This document shows positions 6,711 through 14,462 of a stretch of 14,472 nucleotides of DNA, in pieces. Origin of the DNA: an uncultured Eubacteriales bacterium (GTDB lineage Bacteria > Bacillota > Clostridia > Christensenellales > UBA1242); the NCBI GenBank assembly GCA_949096025.1, contig CARXKP010000004.1, forward strand, positions 1-14,472, written 5' to 3'. Every line of letters starts with the position of its first letter. Position 1 is the stretch's first letter. The notes beneath the pieces are model-generated. The model was not told the origin of the DNA, did not search any database, and saw nothing but the letters and a program-made list of their open reading frames with translations. Made by a program: the position numbers and the translations under genes.

Positions 6711-7796
6711 TTAAGCATTTGCAAGCTTTTCTGCCCTATCTTTTAAAGTTAACGCCTCGATGAACATATCAATATCGCCATTTAAAACATTTGTTAAACT
6801 ATATGATGTTACATTAACTCTATGGTCTGTTACACGTCCTTGAGGATAATTATAAGTTCTTACCCTTTCAGACCTGTCACCAGTACCCACCTGACTTTTT
6901 CTATTTTCTTTATACTCACTTTCTATCTGGCCTTGATAAAAATCATATAACTTTGAGCGAAGTATACTCATTGCTCTATCTTTATTTTTTATTTGAGAAC
7001 GCTCATCTTGGCAAGCAACAACAATTCCTGTTGGAAGATGGGTTATACGAATTGCACTCTCTGTTTTATTTACGTGCTGACCGCCTGCTCCAGAAGAGCG
7101 GTAAGTATCAATCTTTAAGTCTTTATCTTCAATTTCAAATTCAACTTCTTCAATTTCTGGAAGAACAGCAACCGTGGATGTTGATGTATGAATGCGCCCT
7201 GAACTTTCTGTTTCAGGAACTCTCTGAACTCTATGTACACCGCTTTCATATTTAAAACGGCTATAAGCACCTTTACCCTTAACCATAAAGGTAATTTCTT
7301 TTATTCCGCCAAGTTCAGTTTCGTTTAAATCCATAACCTCAACCTTCCAGCGTTGCTTTTCAGCATACATACAATACATTCTATAAAGTTCGTTGCAAAA
7401 TAATGCTGACTCTTCTCCGCCAGCGGCCTGTCTTATTTCCACAATAACATTACTATCATCATTAGCATCTTTTGGAAGAAGAAGAATTTTAATATCTTCC
7501 ACTTCCTTTTCGATTTTTCCCTTTAATGATGCCATATCTTCATAAAACATATCTCTAAGTTCATTATCAGTTTCACTTTCATAACAAGTCTTGCTTTCTT
7601 CAAAGTCCTTTACAAGTTTCTCTAACTTGTCGTGAGCCTGAACAATTTCTTCAATAGATGAACGCTCTTTTACAAGTTTTTTCCATTCTCTATTATCCGC
7701 TATAACATCTGGGTCGCTGACAAGTTCTGTCAATTTCTCAAAACGTTCTTTTGTTTTTCCTGTTTTTTCTAAAAGTTCATTTGCTAAGTCTACCAT
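6711..7796 (-). CDS. prfA: Peptide chain release factor 1 (RF1)
   Basis: RF1 recognises UAA and UAG in the ribosomal A site and triggers hydrolysis of the peptidyl-tRNA ester. At 361 residues it is full length. The stop-codon-reading PxT tripeptide of RF1 is PET at 194-196 within RVPETES, and the catalytic GGQ is at 238-240 in SSGAGGQHVNKTESA. The PQGRVTDHRVN segment (318-328) is typical of the family. Its start overlaps the 3' end of the prmC fusion by 20 bp and is preceded by AAAGGGTGG, so the two are translationally coupled. The neighbour supplies the PrmC activity that methylates Gln240. Genes here also end in TGA, so an RF2 must be encoded elsewhere. Confidence 0.97.
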   Translation of the reverse strand: MVDLANELLEKTGKTKERFEKLTELVSDPDVIADNREWKKLVKERSSIEEIVQAHDKLEKLVKDFEESKTCYESETDNELRDMFYEDMASLKGKIEKEVEDIKILLLPKDANDDSNVIVEIRQAAGGEESALFCNELYRMYCMYAEKQRWKVEVMDLNETELGGIKEITFMVKGKGAYSRFKYESGVHRVQRVPETESSGRIHTSTSTVAVLPEIEEVEFEIEDKDLKIDTYRSSGAGGQHVNKTESAIRITHLPTGIVVACQDERSQIKNKDRAMSILRSKLYDFYQGQIESEYKENRKSQVGTGDRSERVRTYNYPQGRVTDHRVNVTSYSLTNVLNGDIDMFIEALTLKDRAEKLANA

Positions 7797-9483
7797 AAAC
7801 CACCCTTTCTATCTTATTGTAATCCTTGACTGATTGAACATTGTCATAGCCTGCATTTTGCAAAAGTTCACAGACATAGTCACTTTGTCCCTGTCCAACC
7901 TCTAACATAAGCCAACCCTTTTGTTTTAACTTATCTTTTGCCTGCTCGGTAATTTTACGATAAAAATCATATCCATCTTCACCACCATCAAGAGCAAGTC
8001 TAGGGTCATACTTTTTAACTTCAACATCAAGTTTTTCAATATCGCCACTTTTTATATATGGCGGATTTGAAACTATTATATCATACTTTCTGCCCTTTTT
8101 CAAACTTTTAAACAAATCAGATTGACAGAAATCAATTTTTACATCATTTTTCTTTGCATTTGTTTCTGCAACTGTTAAAGCCTGTTTAGACACATCACTT
8201 GCAGTAACCTTACAAGAAGAGTACTTAGCAAGGGCAATAGCAATTGCTCCAGATCCTGTACATAAATCAAGAACTGTTTCTGCATCATTTTCGTTTATCT
8301 TTTTCAGTGCTTCACTAACTAAAATCTCTGTGTCCATTCTAGGAGATAAAACCTTTTTATTTACATCAAATCTTAATCCATAAAATTCGACAAAACCGAA
8401 AATATTGGAAAGAGGTTCTCCCTTAGCCCTTCTCTCGCAGGCTCTAATTATTTCACGATATTCTTTTAAACTAACACTTCGCTCAAGTTTAATCTCTGCC
8501 CTATTCTTATCAAGAACAGTACCTATTATCCAGTCACAGTCACTTGGCTCATATCGCTCTGAAACTTTTAATTTTGTTTCCATTTCAGCATAAACACTAG
8601 ATAGGGCAACCCTACCATTTTCGATTTTTTCAAAATCATTGTAATTTTCAAGTTCTTTTTGTGCCACAGATAGAACCTCTTTTTGCGTCGTATTTGGTCG
8701 AATACTTACCAGCCAATTAGTCACTATAGCAATATCCTTTATCCACACAGCCTTAGTTTTACTTGCAAATAAAAGAGCCTCAAAAATAAGCGGAACTATT
8801 GCAAGAAAAATAATAAGATTTATTGCAAAATTGGCAAGCCAATAAACATTAACCGAAATTAATGATATCACAAAAGTTGAAAATAAAAAAATGTTTAATA
8901 GAAAATTTAAATAATTTAATGGATAAGTGCGTGGTCTTATCGCATCTTCTTTTCCACTTAGATAGATATTGCCAGCCCCATTAAAGGAATATAGCCCACT
9001 CATAAATGGTAAAAATCTAAGTGCTATAAAAATAACATACAATAATGAAAACCTAAATAATGCTATTATAAAACTTCTAAAGTAATAAGATGAACTGTCT
9101 GGAAAGGCTTTATTAAAAAGAAAAGAAGGAAGAATGGCAAGCATTAAAAACCCAAACAAAAAGGAGGCAATTATCATTGCTATAAGCACGATATAAACAG
9201 AGGCGATTGTTATATTTTTAGCCACCTTAAAACTTTTGTTTTTTTCGCTATCCGGTCGGTCTTCAAGTTCTTCCATTAAAACAAAACTCTGAATATAAAG
9301 ATAGATACCTAAAACAAAAAAGGTAAAGCCTCTAATAAAAGGAAGGGTAAAAAACTTTTTTATCCCTTTTATCATCTTCCCGCCTACCTTTTTATTTCCA
9401 TTTGTATCAATGATACTTACGCAAAGCCTGCCTTTTTCATAGATACCTATTCCATTGCCGAGTGGTAATACTATCTTTTCCAT
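7777..9483 (-). CDS. prmC: DUF1385-like membrane domain fused to release-factor glutamine methyltransferase PrmC
   Basis: A 568-residue two-part protein. Residues about 290-568 are PrmC, which methylates the GGQ glutamine of RF1 and RF2 with S-adenosylmethionine. PRMDTE (381-386) is the release-factor-binding segment, LDLCTGSGAIAIAL (405-418) binds the cofactor, and NPPY (473-476) holds the substrate glutamine. Residues about 1-280 are hydrophobic, with roughly five membrane spans (about 51-70, 91-122, 137-163, 189-210, 214-240). LPFIRG (47-52) and the segment about 234-279, with NTTQKEVLSVAQKELE, resemble DUF1385 (YqhQ). That family is often encoded just before prmC-prfA in Bacillota, so the order is conserved but the genes are joined. 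Its conserved histidine motif is missing. The ATG at 9483 is preferred to an in-frame TTG at 9519; neither has a strong ribosome binding site. PrmC part confident, DUF1385 assignment moderate. Confidence 0.85.
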   Translation of the reverse strand: MEKIVLPLGNGIGIYEKGRLCVSIIDTNGNKKVGGKMIKGIKKFFTLPFIRGFTFFVLGIYLYIQSFVLMEELEDRPDSEKNKSFKVAKNITIASVYIVLIAMIIASFLFGFLMLAILPSFLFNKAFPDSSSYYFRSFIIALFRFSLLYVIFIALRFLPFMSGLYSFNGAGNIYLSGKEDAIRPRTYPLNYLNFLLNIFLFSTFVISLISVNVYWLANFAINLIIFLAIVPLIFEALLFASKTKAVWIKDIAIVTNWLVSIRPNTTQKEVLSVAQKELENYNDFEKIENGRVALSSVYAEMETKLKVSERYEPSDCDWIIGTVLDKNRAEIKLERSVSLKEYREIIRACERRAKGEPLSNIFGFVEFYGLRFDVNKKVLSPRMDTEILVSEALKKINENDAETVLDLCTGSGAIAIALAKYSSCKVTASDVSKQALTVAETNAKKNDVKIDFCQSDLFKSLKKGRKYDIIVSNPPYIKSGDIEKLDVEVKKYDPRLALDGGEDGYDFYRKITEQAKDKLKQKGWLMLEVGQGQSDYVCELLQNAGYDNVQSVKDYNKIERVVYGRLSK

Positions 9484-9529
9484 AAAATAGTTATTGCCAT
9501 AAATCGTTAAAAATAACAATAAGTTTTAG

Positions 9530-10459
9530 TTAATCAATGTTTTTTATCTGTTTTTTTAATTTGTTTATTTTAGGAACAATTATTTCAATTCCGCCCTGTA
9601 TGACTTCAACATCAAAGCTTCCTGAACTGACCTTTTCCCCATCAAGATTAATGATGGTATCACCATTAGTTTCAACACGGAAAGCTGGAAGTTGAAGATG
9701 ATGAACGTGCTTTTTATTAATATATCTGTCAATACCTCTTAAAAACATAAATATTGTCTTGATTACAGTGATAAGATTAACCTTTTCTTTCTTACTTTCA
9801 ATAAGCATAACATCAACAAGCCCATCGCAGAGATTTACCTTTTTATTAAGAGGCATCCCTGCTGTATAACGAGAATTATTAATAAGTATAATTGCATATC
9901 TCCCTTCAATCTCTCCGCCCTCATATTTAATTTTAAGTTTGATTGATTTTGTAGAAAAAATACTTTTTGCACCATTAAAAGCATAGGCAATTTTACCCAT
10001 TTTCTTTTTTATTTTTTGGTCTGTAAGATAACTTGCACCTGTAAAAAGACCGGCAGCACAAACATATATGCCGTACCTATCATTTATCTTCATAATATCG
10101 TGAGAATATGGCTGTCCATTCAAGATACAGTCAACTGCTTTTTTAGCATTCCTTGGAATGTAAAGTGAATGAGCAACATCGTTTACAGTACCTGAAGGAA
10201 TATATCCAAGAAGAGGTTTTTTGTCTAGTCTCATAATACAATCAACTATTTCATTTAGAGTTCCATCCCCACCTGCACCAACTATAAGAGCAAATTCTTC
10301 ACCTCGTTCAAGTAATACCTTACTGATGTTTCCAGCATATTGGGAGTGCACAACTTCTACATCATATTTTTTGCTCAATCTCGAAACAATAAAATCCTCT
10401 TTACTTTTTATCTTTCCCTTTCCTGATTCTGGGTTATAAATAAACAAACATTTTTCCAT
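9530..10459 (-). CDS. Diacylglycerol kinase-like lipid kinase (YegS/BmrU family)
   Basis: A 309-residue member of the DAGK_cat family. Members phosphorylate diacylglycerol or related lipids at the inner face of the membrane. In Gram-positive bacteria such enzymes recycle diacylglycerol left by lipoteichoic acid synthesis. NPESGKGK (9-16) starts the fold, GGDGT (63-67) is the nucleotide-binding signature, and PSGTVNDVA (88-96) follows as in the family. The ATG at 10459 matches the usual start of the family (MxxxLFIYNP); an in-frame TTG at 10486 would lie upstream of the predicted transcription start. No ribosome binding site is visible, and the -10 box ends only about 10 bp before the start. 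The gene leads a unit with the prmC fusion (46-bp gap) and prfA. Exact lipid substrate not determined. Confidence 0.88.
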   Translation of the reverse strand: MEKCLFIYNPESGKGKIKSKEDFIVSRLSKKYDVEVVHSQYAGNISKVLLERGEEFALIVGAGGDGTLNEIVDCIMRLDKKPLLGYIPSGTVNDVAHSLYIPRNAKKAVDCILNGQPYSHDIMKINDRYGIYVCAAGLFTGASYLTDQKIKKKMGKIAYAFNGAKSIFSTKSIKLKIKYEGGEIEGRYAIILINNSRYTAGMPLNKKVNLCDGLVDVMLIESKKEKVNLITVIKTIFMFLRGIDRYINKKHVHHLQLPAFRVETNGDTIINLDGEKVSSGSFDVEVIQGGIEIIVPKINKLKKQIKNID

Positions 10460-10468
10460 AAGAATATA

Positions 10469-10496
10469 ATAATACAAATTTTGCAAAATTTGTCAA
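10469..10496 (-). promoter_or_regulatory. Promoter of the lipid kinase-prmC-prfA unit
   Basis: On the minus strand, TTGACA (10491-10496) and TATTAT (10469-10474) are 16 bp apart. Transcription would begin near 10462, about 3 nt before the ATG at 10459, which implies a nearly leaderless mRNA. A TATATT further down (10463-10468) would need a 22-bp spacer and is less likely. Confidence 0.6.
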
Positions 10497-10582
10497 GTTT
10501 TTCAATATTTTTTTAAATTTTATGATTTTTAACTATAATTTTTACAATTTTTGCCTATGAAATGAGTTTTTTATGAAACTGA

Positions 10583-10611
10583 TTGACTTAAAAAGTGAAA
10601 AATAATATACT
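10583..10611 (+). promoter_or_regulatory. Promoter of fhs
   Basis: TTGACT (10583-10588) and TATACT (10606-10611) are 17 bp apart. Start of transcription near 10618 leaves a leader of about 22 nt with TAGGGGG (10628-10634). The leader is too short for a tetrahydrofolate riboswitch, and none is seen in the 154-bp gap to the divergent lipid kinase gene. Confidence 0.75.
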
Positions 10612-10640
10612 TTTATTGCTGACAACATAGGGGGTTTAAA

Positions 10641-12230
10641 ATGAAAAAAATCATTTCAGTTGCAAAAAAACTTAATCTTACTGAGGATGATATTGAGTTT
10701 TATGGCAAATATATGGCTAAAATTGAAGGGATAAATTCTGACAAAAAAGGTAAACTTATTTTAGTCAGTGCAATGACCCCAACAACTTCAGGAGAGGGAA
10801 AAACCACTGTTTCAATAGGGCTTTGTGATGGACTTAATTTGCTTGGAAAGAAAGCAGTGTTATCATTAAGAGAACCTTCTCTTGGCCCTGTTTTTGGAAT
10901 GAAAGGCGGGGCTACTGGCGGAGGAGAGGCTGAAATTTGTCCTAGTAATGAAATTAACCTTCACTTTACCGGAGATATGCACGCAATAACTAGTGCAAAT
11001 AATCTTATTTGTGCTTGTATTGATAATTCGGTTTTTCAAGGCAACCCACTTAACATAGATACAAGTCACATCTTTTTTAATAGATGTATTGATATGAATG
11101 ATAGAGCCTTGCGTGAAGTTGAAATTTCACTTGAAAAACTTAATAATCAGTCCCCTCGCAAAGAAAAATTTGTTATTACCGCAGCAAGCGAGATTATGGC
11201 ACTTTTATGCCTATCAAAAGACTTTAAGGATTTAAAAGTTCGTCTTGGAAATATTATTATCGCATTAAATAAAGACGGAAATCCAATTTACGCAAAGGAA
11301 CTTGGAATTATAGACTCTATGGCATCACTTCTTGTTAATGCCATAAAGCCTAACCTTGTACAAACTAAAGAAGGCAATCCTTGTATTGTTCACGGAGGAC
11401 CATTTGCAAATATTGCACACGGATGCAGTAGCGTTATTGCTACGCAAACAGCCCTTTCTCTTGGTGACTACTGCATAACTGAATGCGGTTTTGGAGGTGA
11501 CCTTGGCGGTGAAAAGTTTATGGATATTGTTTGTAGACAAAATGGGCTTTACCCTTCTGTTGTTATTCTTGTGGCAACAATTAAGGCATTAAAACTTCAT
11601 TCTCCTATTTCTGACATAACTGAAGGTTTTGAAAATCTTAAAAAACACATAGAGAACTTTAAAAATGTTTATAATCAAAGAGTTATCGTTGCTTTAAATA
11701 TATTTGAGGGCGATAGTAATGAAGAGATTAATCTTGTAGCAAAGTTATGTGAAGAAATAAATGTAAAATGCTGTCCTTGCAGGCAATTTGCCGAAGGCGG
11801 AAAAGGCACAATTTCACTTGCGGAAATAGTTCTCGAAGAATGTGAGAAGGATTGTCCAACCCCTACCTATCCTTATGAAAATGAAGATAGTCTTGAAGAT
11901 AAGATATATAAACTCGCTAGCAAAGTGTATGGTGCTTGCTCAATCGAGTATTCAGATAAAGCAAAAGAGGATATCAAAAATCTAGGTTCTCTTGCTAGTG
12001 GCAAGCCAATCGTTGTAGCGAAAACCCAGTATTCACTCTCCGACAATCCAAAACTTATAGGCAGGCCTTCAAATTTTACCTTCCACATCAGTGGAGTAGA
12101 AATAAAAAATGGAAGCGGTTTTATTATTGTAAAAACAGGAAAGATAAATCTTATGCCTGGATTATCTAAAGAACCTAATGCCTTAAAAATCAAAGTTGAT
12201 GACAATATGCAAATTCATAATTTAAAATAA
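10641..12230 (+). CDS. fhs: Formate-tetrahydrofolate ligase
   Basis: This enzyme makes 10-formyltetrahydrofolate from formate, tetrahydrofolate and ATP, feeding purine and formyl-Met-tRNA synthesis or, in acetogens, the methyl branch of the Wood-Ljungdahl pathway. At 529 residues it is shorter than the usual 550-560. The P-loop TPTTSGEGKTT (46-56), REPSLGPVFGMKGGATGGG (77-95), LHFTGDMHAITSANNL (107-122) and HGGPFANIAHGC (251-262) are intact. Other parts diverge: the usual GLGGKANGVPRE stretch is replaced near 163-174, about ten residues are missing near 320-330, and the usual AKGG tryptophan is Phe383. The start follows TAGGGGG. It is monocistronic, divergent from the lipid kinase gene and convergent with the AAA+ gene, so no other folate enzyme is linked to it here. 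Confidence 0.95.
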   Translation: MKKIISVAKKLNLTEDDIEFYGKYMAKIEGINSDKKGKLILVSAMTPTTSGEGKTTVSIGLCDGLNLLGKKAVLSLREPSLGPVFGMKGGATGGGEAEICPSNEINLHFTGDMHAITSANNLICACIDNSVFQGNPLNIDTSHIFFNRCIDMNDRALREVEISLEKLNNQSPRKEKFVITAASEIMALLCLSKDFKDLKVRLGNIIIALNKDGNPIYAKELGIIDSMASLLVNAIKPNLVQTKEGNPCIVHGGPFANIAHGCSSVIATQTALSLGDYCITECGFGGDLGGEKFMDIVCRQNGLYPSVVILVATIKALKLHSPISDITEGFENLKKHIENFKNVYNQRVIVALNIFEGDSNEEINLVAKLCEEINVKCCPCRQFAEGGKGTISLAEIVLEECEKDCPTPTYPYENEDSLEDKIYKLASKVYGACSIEYSDKAKEDIKNLGSLASGKPIVVAKTQYSLSDNPKLIGRPSNFTFHISGVEIKNGSGFIIVKTGKINLMPGLSKEPNALKIKVDDNMQIHNLK

Positions 12231-12261
12231 ATTTAACATCTTTAGTTTAAAAATTTGCAAC

Positions 12262-12296
12262 AAAAAATCCAGTTGTAATACTGGATTTTTTTATTT
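12262..12296. terminator. Bidirectional terminator between fhs and the AAA+ gene
   Basis: AAAAAATCCAGT (12262-12273) pairs perfectly over 12 bp with ACTGGATTTTTT (12280-12291) around a 6-nt loop. T-runs follow on both strands, so it can end fhs (+) and the convergent gene whose stop is at 12299-12301 (-). Confidence 0.87.
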
Positions 12297-12298
12297 TA

Positions 12299-14416
12299 TT
12301 ATTCAAGTTCTGATAATTCTTCGTTTGAAAGTTCTGCAATTAAAATTGCCCTTTCATCGTTATTTTCAATCCAAATTGAGTCAAATATTTTTAAATTCTC
12401 TTCACCTAGATTTTGTTTAATGAATTTTCTTACCTCTGTAACCTGATTTTCATTAGCCCATCTTAAAGAAATAGTCATTGCATATTTTTCATTTGCAGTT
12501 CTTGGAAGTTTTGATCTATTATACGTTCCTGCGATTATACTATCTATAGTTATTTGTTGATTTGTAACAAAAGACAAGAAATCAGTTGCAAGGCTTTCGC
12601 CAATCTTATTTTTAATAAGTGCAAAATCTACCTCTCCGCCACTTGCATAAAGAATATCTGAAACTTGTTCCCAAGAACGAGGGTCTACCGCCCATTCAGG
12701 AGGATTTTCATTATCATAATTGCTAAACAAAGCACTTACGCCTTTACTTGCAATAAATGAAAGAACTGCTGGATGAACTTTTGGTCTATTTGGGTATTTT
12801 TTATGAGGCTCCCCCCCCCATTCAAGCCAACTCTTAACATCTGGTTTATAATAAAGATGTGCGTGGAATCTTCTAAACAATGGTTCAGGCATATTATATG
12901 CGGCTGAACTTTCTTGAGGATTATTTCCTGTTGCAACAATAACGCAGTTATCAGGAAGTTTACCTTCTTTACCATTGATAGAACGTTCAAGAACTATATC
13001 GTAAACAAGTGATTGCTCATATTCTCTTACATTAGTAAGTTCATCAATAAGTAAAACGTGATTGCGTTCAGGTTCGGCTTTACATATATCCCAAAGTTGT
13101 TTATACCAAGTTGGTTGAATCCAAGAAGATTGACCAGTTTGATCATTATATGCAGTTTTGCCAATAATTTCCTCTGGTAAAATTCCATTTCTAAGTCTTA
13201 CCATTACATAATCAAGGTCTATTTCTTGAACACGACGGGTTTTACCGATACCACTTCTACCGTGAAGCATAACAGAAAAACCATTCTCTACATAAAACGC
13301 AAGTTGTTGTTCCTTATTCTTTGATGTTTGTGTAACTTTCAAACCAAAAGGATTTGATTCTTTATCCTTTTCGTCTTCAACTTGAACTGCTTCTTTAAAC
13401 ACAATATTACTGAAAGCATTTTGAGCCCCATTAGAAAAGTCATAATTTTGACTTGCACTAAGTGATTTATTCCCATTATCATTACGAAGTGCTTCTCTAA
13501 TATTAATTCCTGTTAAGAAAGCTCTAATATAGGAATTTTGCCAAAAATTTCCAAGTTGATCATTGTTATTTGATTGTGTATGGAATGGGATACCACCAAT
13601 AATTGCCTCTTCAGATCTTAAAATAATATCATTTGTAAAATTTTTTGTATTTTTTGCTAAAGCATTTAATGCACAAGTAGCCCAGTTTGCAACAATCCAT
13701 TTAATAGGAGATACTTCAAACCAATAAATTTCTCCACTTTTACATTCACTACCATCAGAAAACTTGTTCATTTCCACTGTGCCTATACTTTCGGCTAAAA
13801 CACGAACATATCTTTTTCCTTTATAAATGTACTCATAGTCTTTTTCATCACTTCGCCAAATTCTATTGTTGCTTCTTGAACCTAAATAATATGTTGAAGA
13901 TTGTGGCTGAGATGTTTGATACCATATTTCTAATTCTTTAGCAAGTTCTTCACTAACCTTTTTCTGAGGATACTGCATATCAGGAAAAACTATTGTTGCA
14001 GTAATTCCGTCATTATCAATTTTTGCATTAGATGACAAAAGGTCAGCAATATCAATTTTAAATGCAGGCGCTAAAGCAGGTCTTGTTTCATTTTGATCGC
14101 TAGCTCTAAATCCACCAAGAGCATCAACAGCGGTAACCTTTCTAATTATTTTTCCACTTGAGTCTTTCGTATTATAAAAAGTATCTGTCCAGTAAACTGT
14201 AGAGCCTTTTCCATTTCTGCTTGAAATCGAAGATACAGAAACTGCTTGATTTGCGATTGCATAGTCAGTTGCTGAAACTTGGAGTAAAGTGGCAGGCATA
14301 TTTCTAAGTTCATTAGTACTTAAAATAAAAAATTTATCCTCTGTATCAACTCCATTTTGACTGTCAAATTTACGTGTTGTCGTTTTAATCGAATTTTTTA
14401 TACTTTTCTTAGCCAT
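12299..14416 (-). CDS. MoxR-like AAA+ ATPase with N-terminal DUF6273-like (C-type-lectin-type) region
   Basis: A 705-residue cytoplasmic protein without signal peptide. The C-terminal half is an AAA+ ATPase of the MoxR/AAA_5 group: Walker A GRSGIGKT (386-393), Walker B LLIDEL (455-460), sensor-1 ATGNNP (495-500), arginine-finger region LFRRF (513-517) and DPRSWEQVS (578-586), which resembles a segment seen in ATPases that partner with VWA proteins. No VWA gene lies in the window. The N-terminal half shows DUF6273-like motifs in unexpected order: ILSTNEL, SATDYA, YWTDTF and RPALAPAFKID (31-122) belong to the end of that domain, while YPQKKVSEELAKELE (149-163), EIYWFEVSPIKW (229-240) and FWQNSYIRAFL (291-301) belong to its beginning. 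A nine-G run lies at codons 533-536. GAGG precedes the ATG at 14416. It may be a chaperone-like or conflict-system ATPase with a ligand-binding module; its function is unknown. Confidence 0.82.
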   Translation of the reverse strand: MAKKSIKNSIKTTTRKFDSQNGVDTEDKFFILSTNELRNMPATLLQVSATDYAIANQAVSVSSISSRNGKGSTVYWTDTFYNTKDSSGKIIRKVTAVDALGGFRASDQNETRPALAPAFKIDIADLLSSNAKIDNDGITATIVFPDMQYPQKKVSEELAKELEIWYQTSQPQSSTYYLGSRSNNRIWRSDEKDYEYIYKGKRYVRVLAESIGTVEMNKFSDGSECKSGEIYWFEVSPIKWIVANWATCALNALAKNTKNFTNDIILRSEEAIIGGIPFHTQSNNNDQLGNFWQNSYIRAFLTGINIREALRNDNGNKSLSASQNYDFSNGAQNAFSNIVFKEAVQVEDEKDKESNPFGLKVTQTSKNKEQQLAFYVENGFSVMLHGRSGIGKTRRVQEIDLDYVMVRLRNGILPEEIIGKTAYNDQTGQSSWIQPTWYKQLWDICKAEPERNHVLLIDELTNVREYEQSLVYDIVLERSINGKEGKLPDNCVIVATGNNPQESSAAYNMPEPLFRRFHAHLYYKPDVKSWLEWGGEPHKKYPNRPKVHPAVLSFIASKGVSALFSNYDNENPPEWAVDPRSWEQVSDILYASGGEVDFALIKNKIGESLATDFLSFVTNQQITIDSIIAGTYNRSKLPRTANEKYAMTISLRWANENQVTEVRKFIKQNLGEENLKIFDSIWIENNDERAILIAELSNEELSELE
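12811..12819 (-). repeat. Nine-G homopolymer in the AAA+ coding strand
   Basis: Nine consecutive C on the plus strand are nine G in the coding strand, across the codons for Trp533-Gly-Gly-Glu536. It is the only G/C run of this length in the AT-rich window. One extra G brings a TAA stop within a few codons; one fewer opens a frame that stops at 12736. The codons for both glycines could have avoided the run, so it may be a slippage tract. Confidence 0.7.
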
Positions 14417-14433
14417 ATTATACCTCTACAATT

Positions 14434-14462
14434 ATTCTATCATATTTTATAATAAATTTCAA
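14434..14462 (-). promoter_or_regulatory. Promoter of the AAA+ gene
   Basis: On the minus strand, TTGAAA (14457-14462) and TAGAAT (14434-14439) are 17 bp apart. The leader of about 12 nt holds AGAGGT (14422-14427). The AAA+ gene is therefore a unit of its own. Confidence 0.7.

Noticed and set aside
9483..9519. TTG start at 9519 for the prmC fusion
   Set aside because: It has no ribosome binding site, and the added 12 residues do not resemble the family's N-terminus. The ATG at 9483 fits better, though its own site is weak.
10487..10640. Tetrahydrofolate riboswitch or other leader RNA ahead of fhs
   Set aside because: The predicted leader is only about 22 nt, and the AT-rich gap shows no conserved riboswitch core.
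12811..12819. G9 tract as a frameshift assembly error
   Set aside because: The frame is continuous through the tract, and AAA_5-like sequence (W-x-EW before it, PRSWE after it) stays in register on both sides, so nine G is the in-frame length.
12736..12990. Open frame of 84 codons on the minus strand inside the AAA+ gene
   Set aside because: It is an out-of-frame shadow with no family match. It only shows where a one-base deletion in the G9 tract would terminate.
13397..14335. Possible variable region of a diversity-generating retroelement in the lectin-like region
   Set aside because: No reverse transcriptase, template repeat or near-duplicate of this region occurs in the window, and the lectin-like part is not at the C-terminus, where variable regions usually sit.
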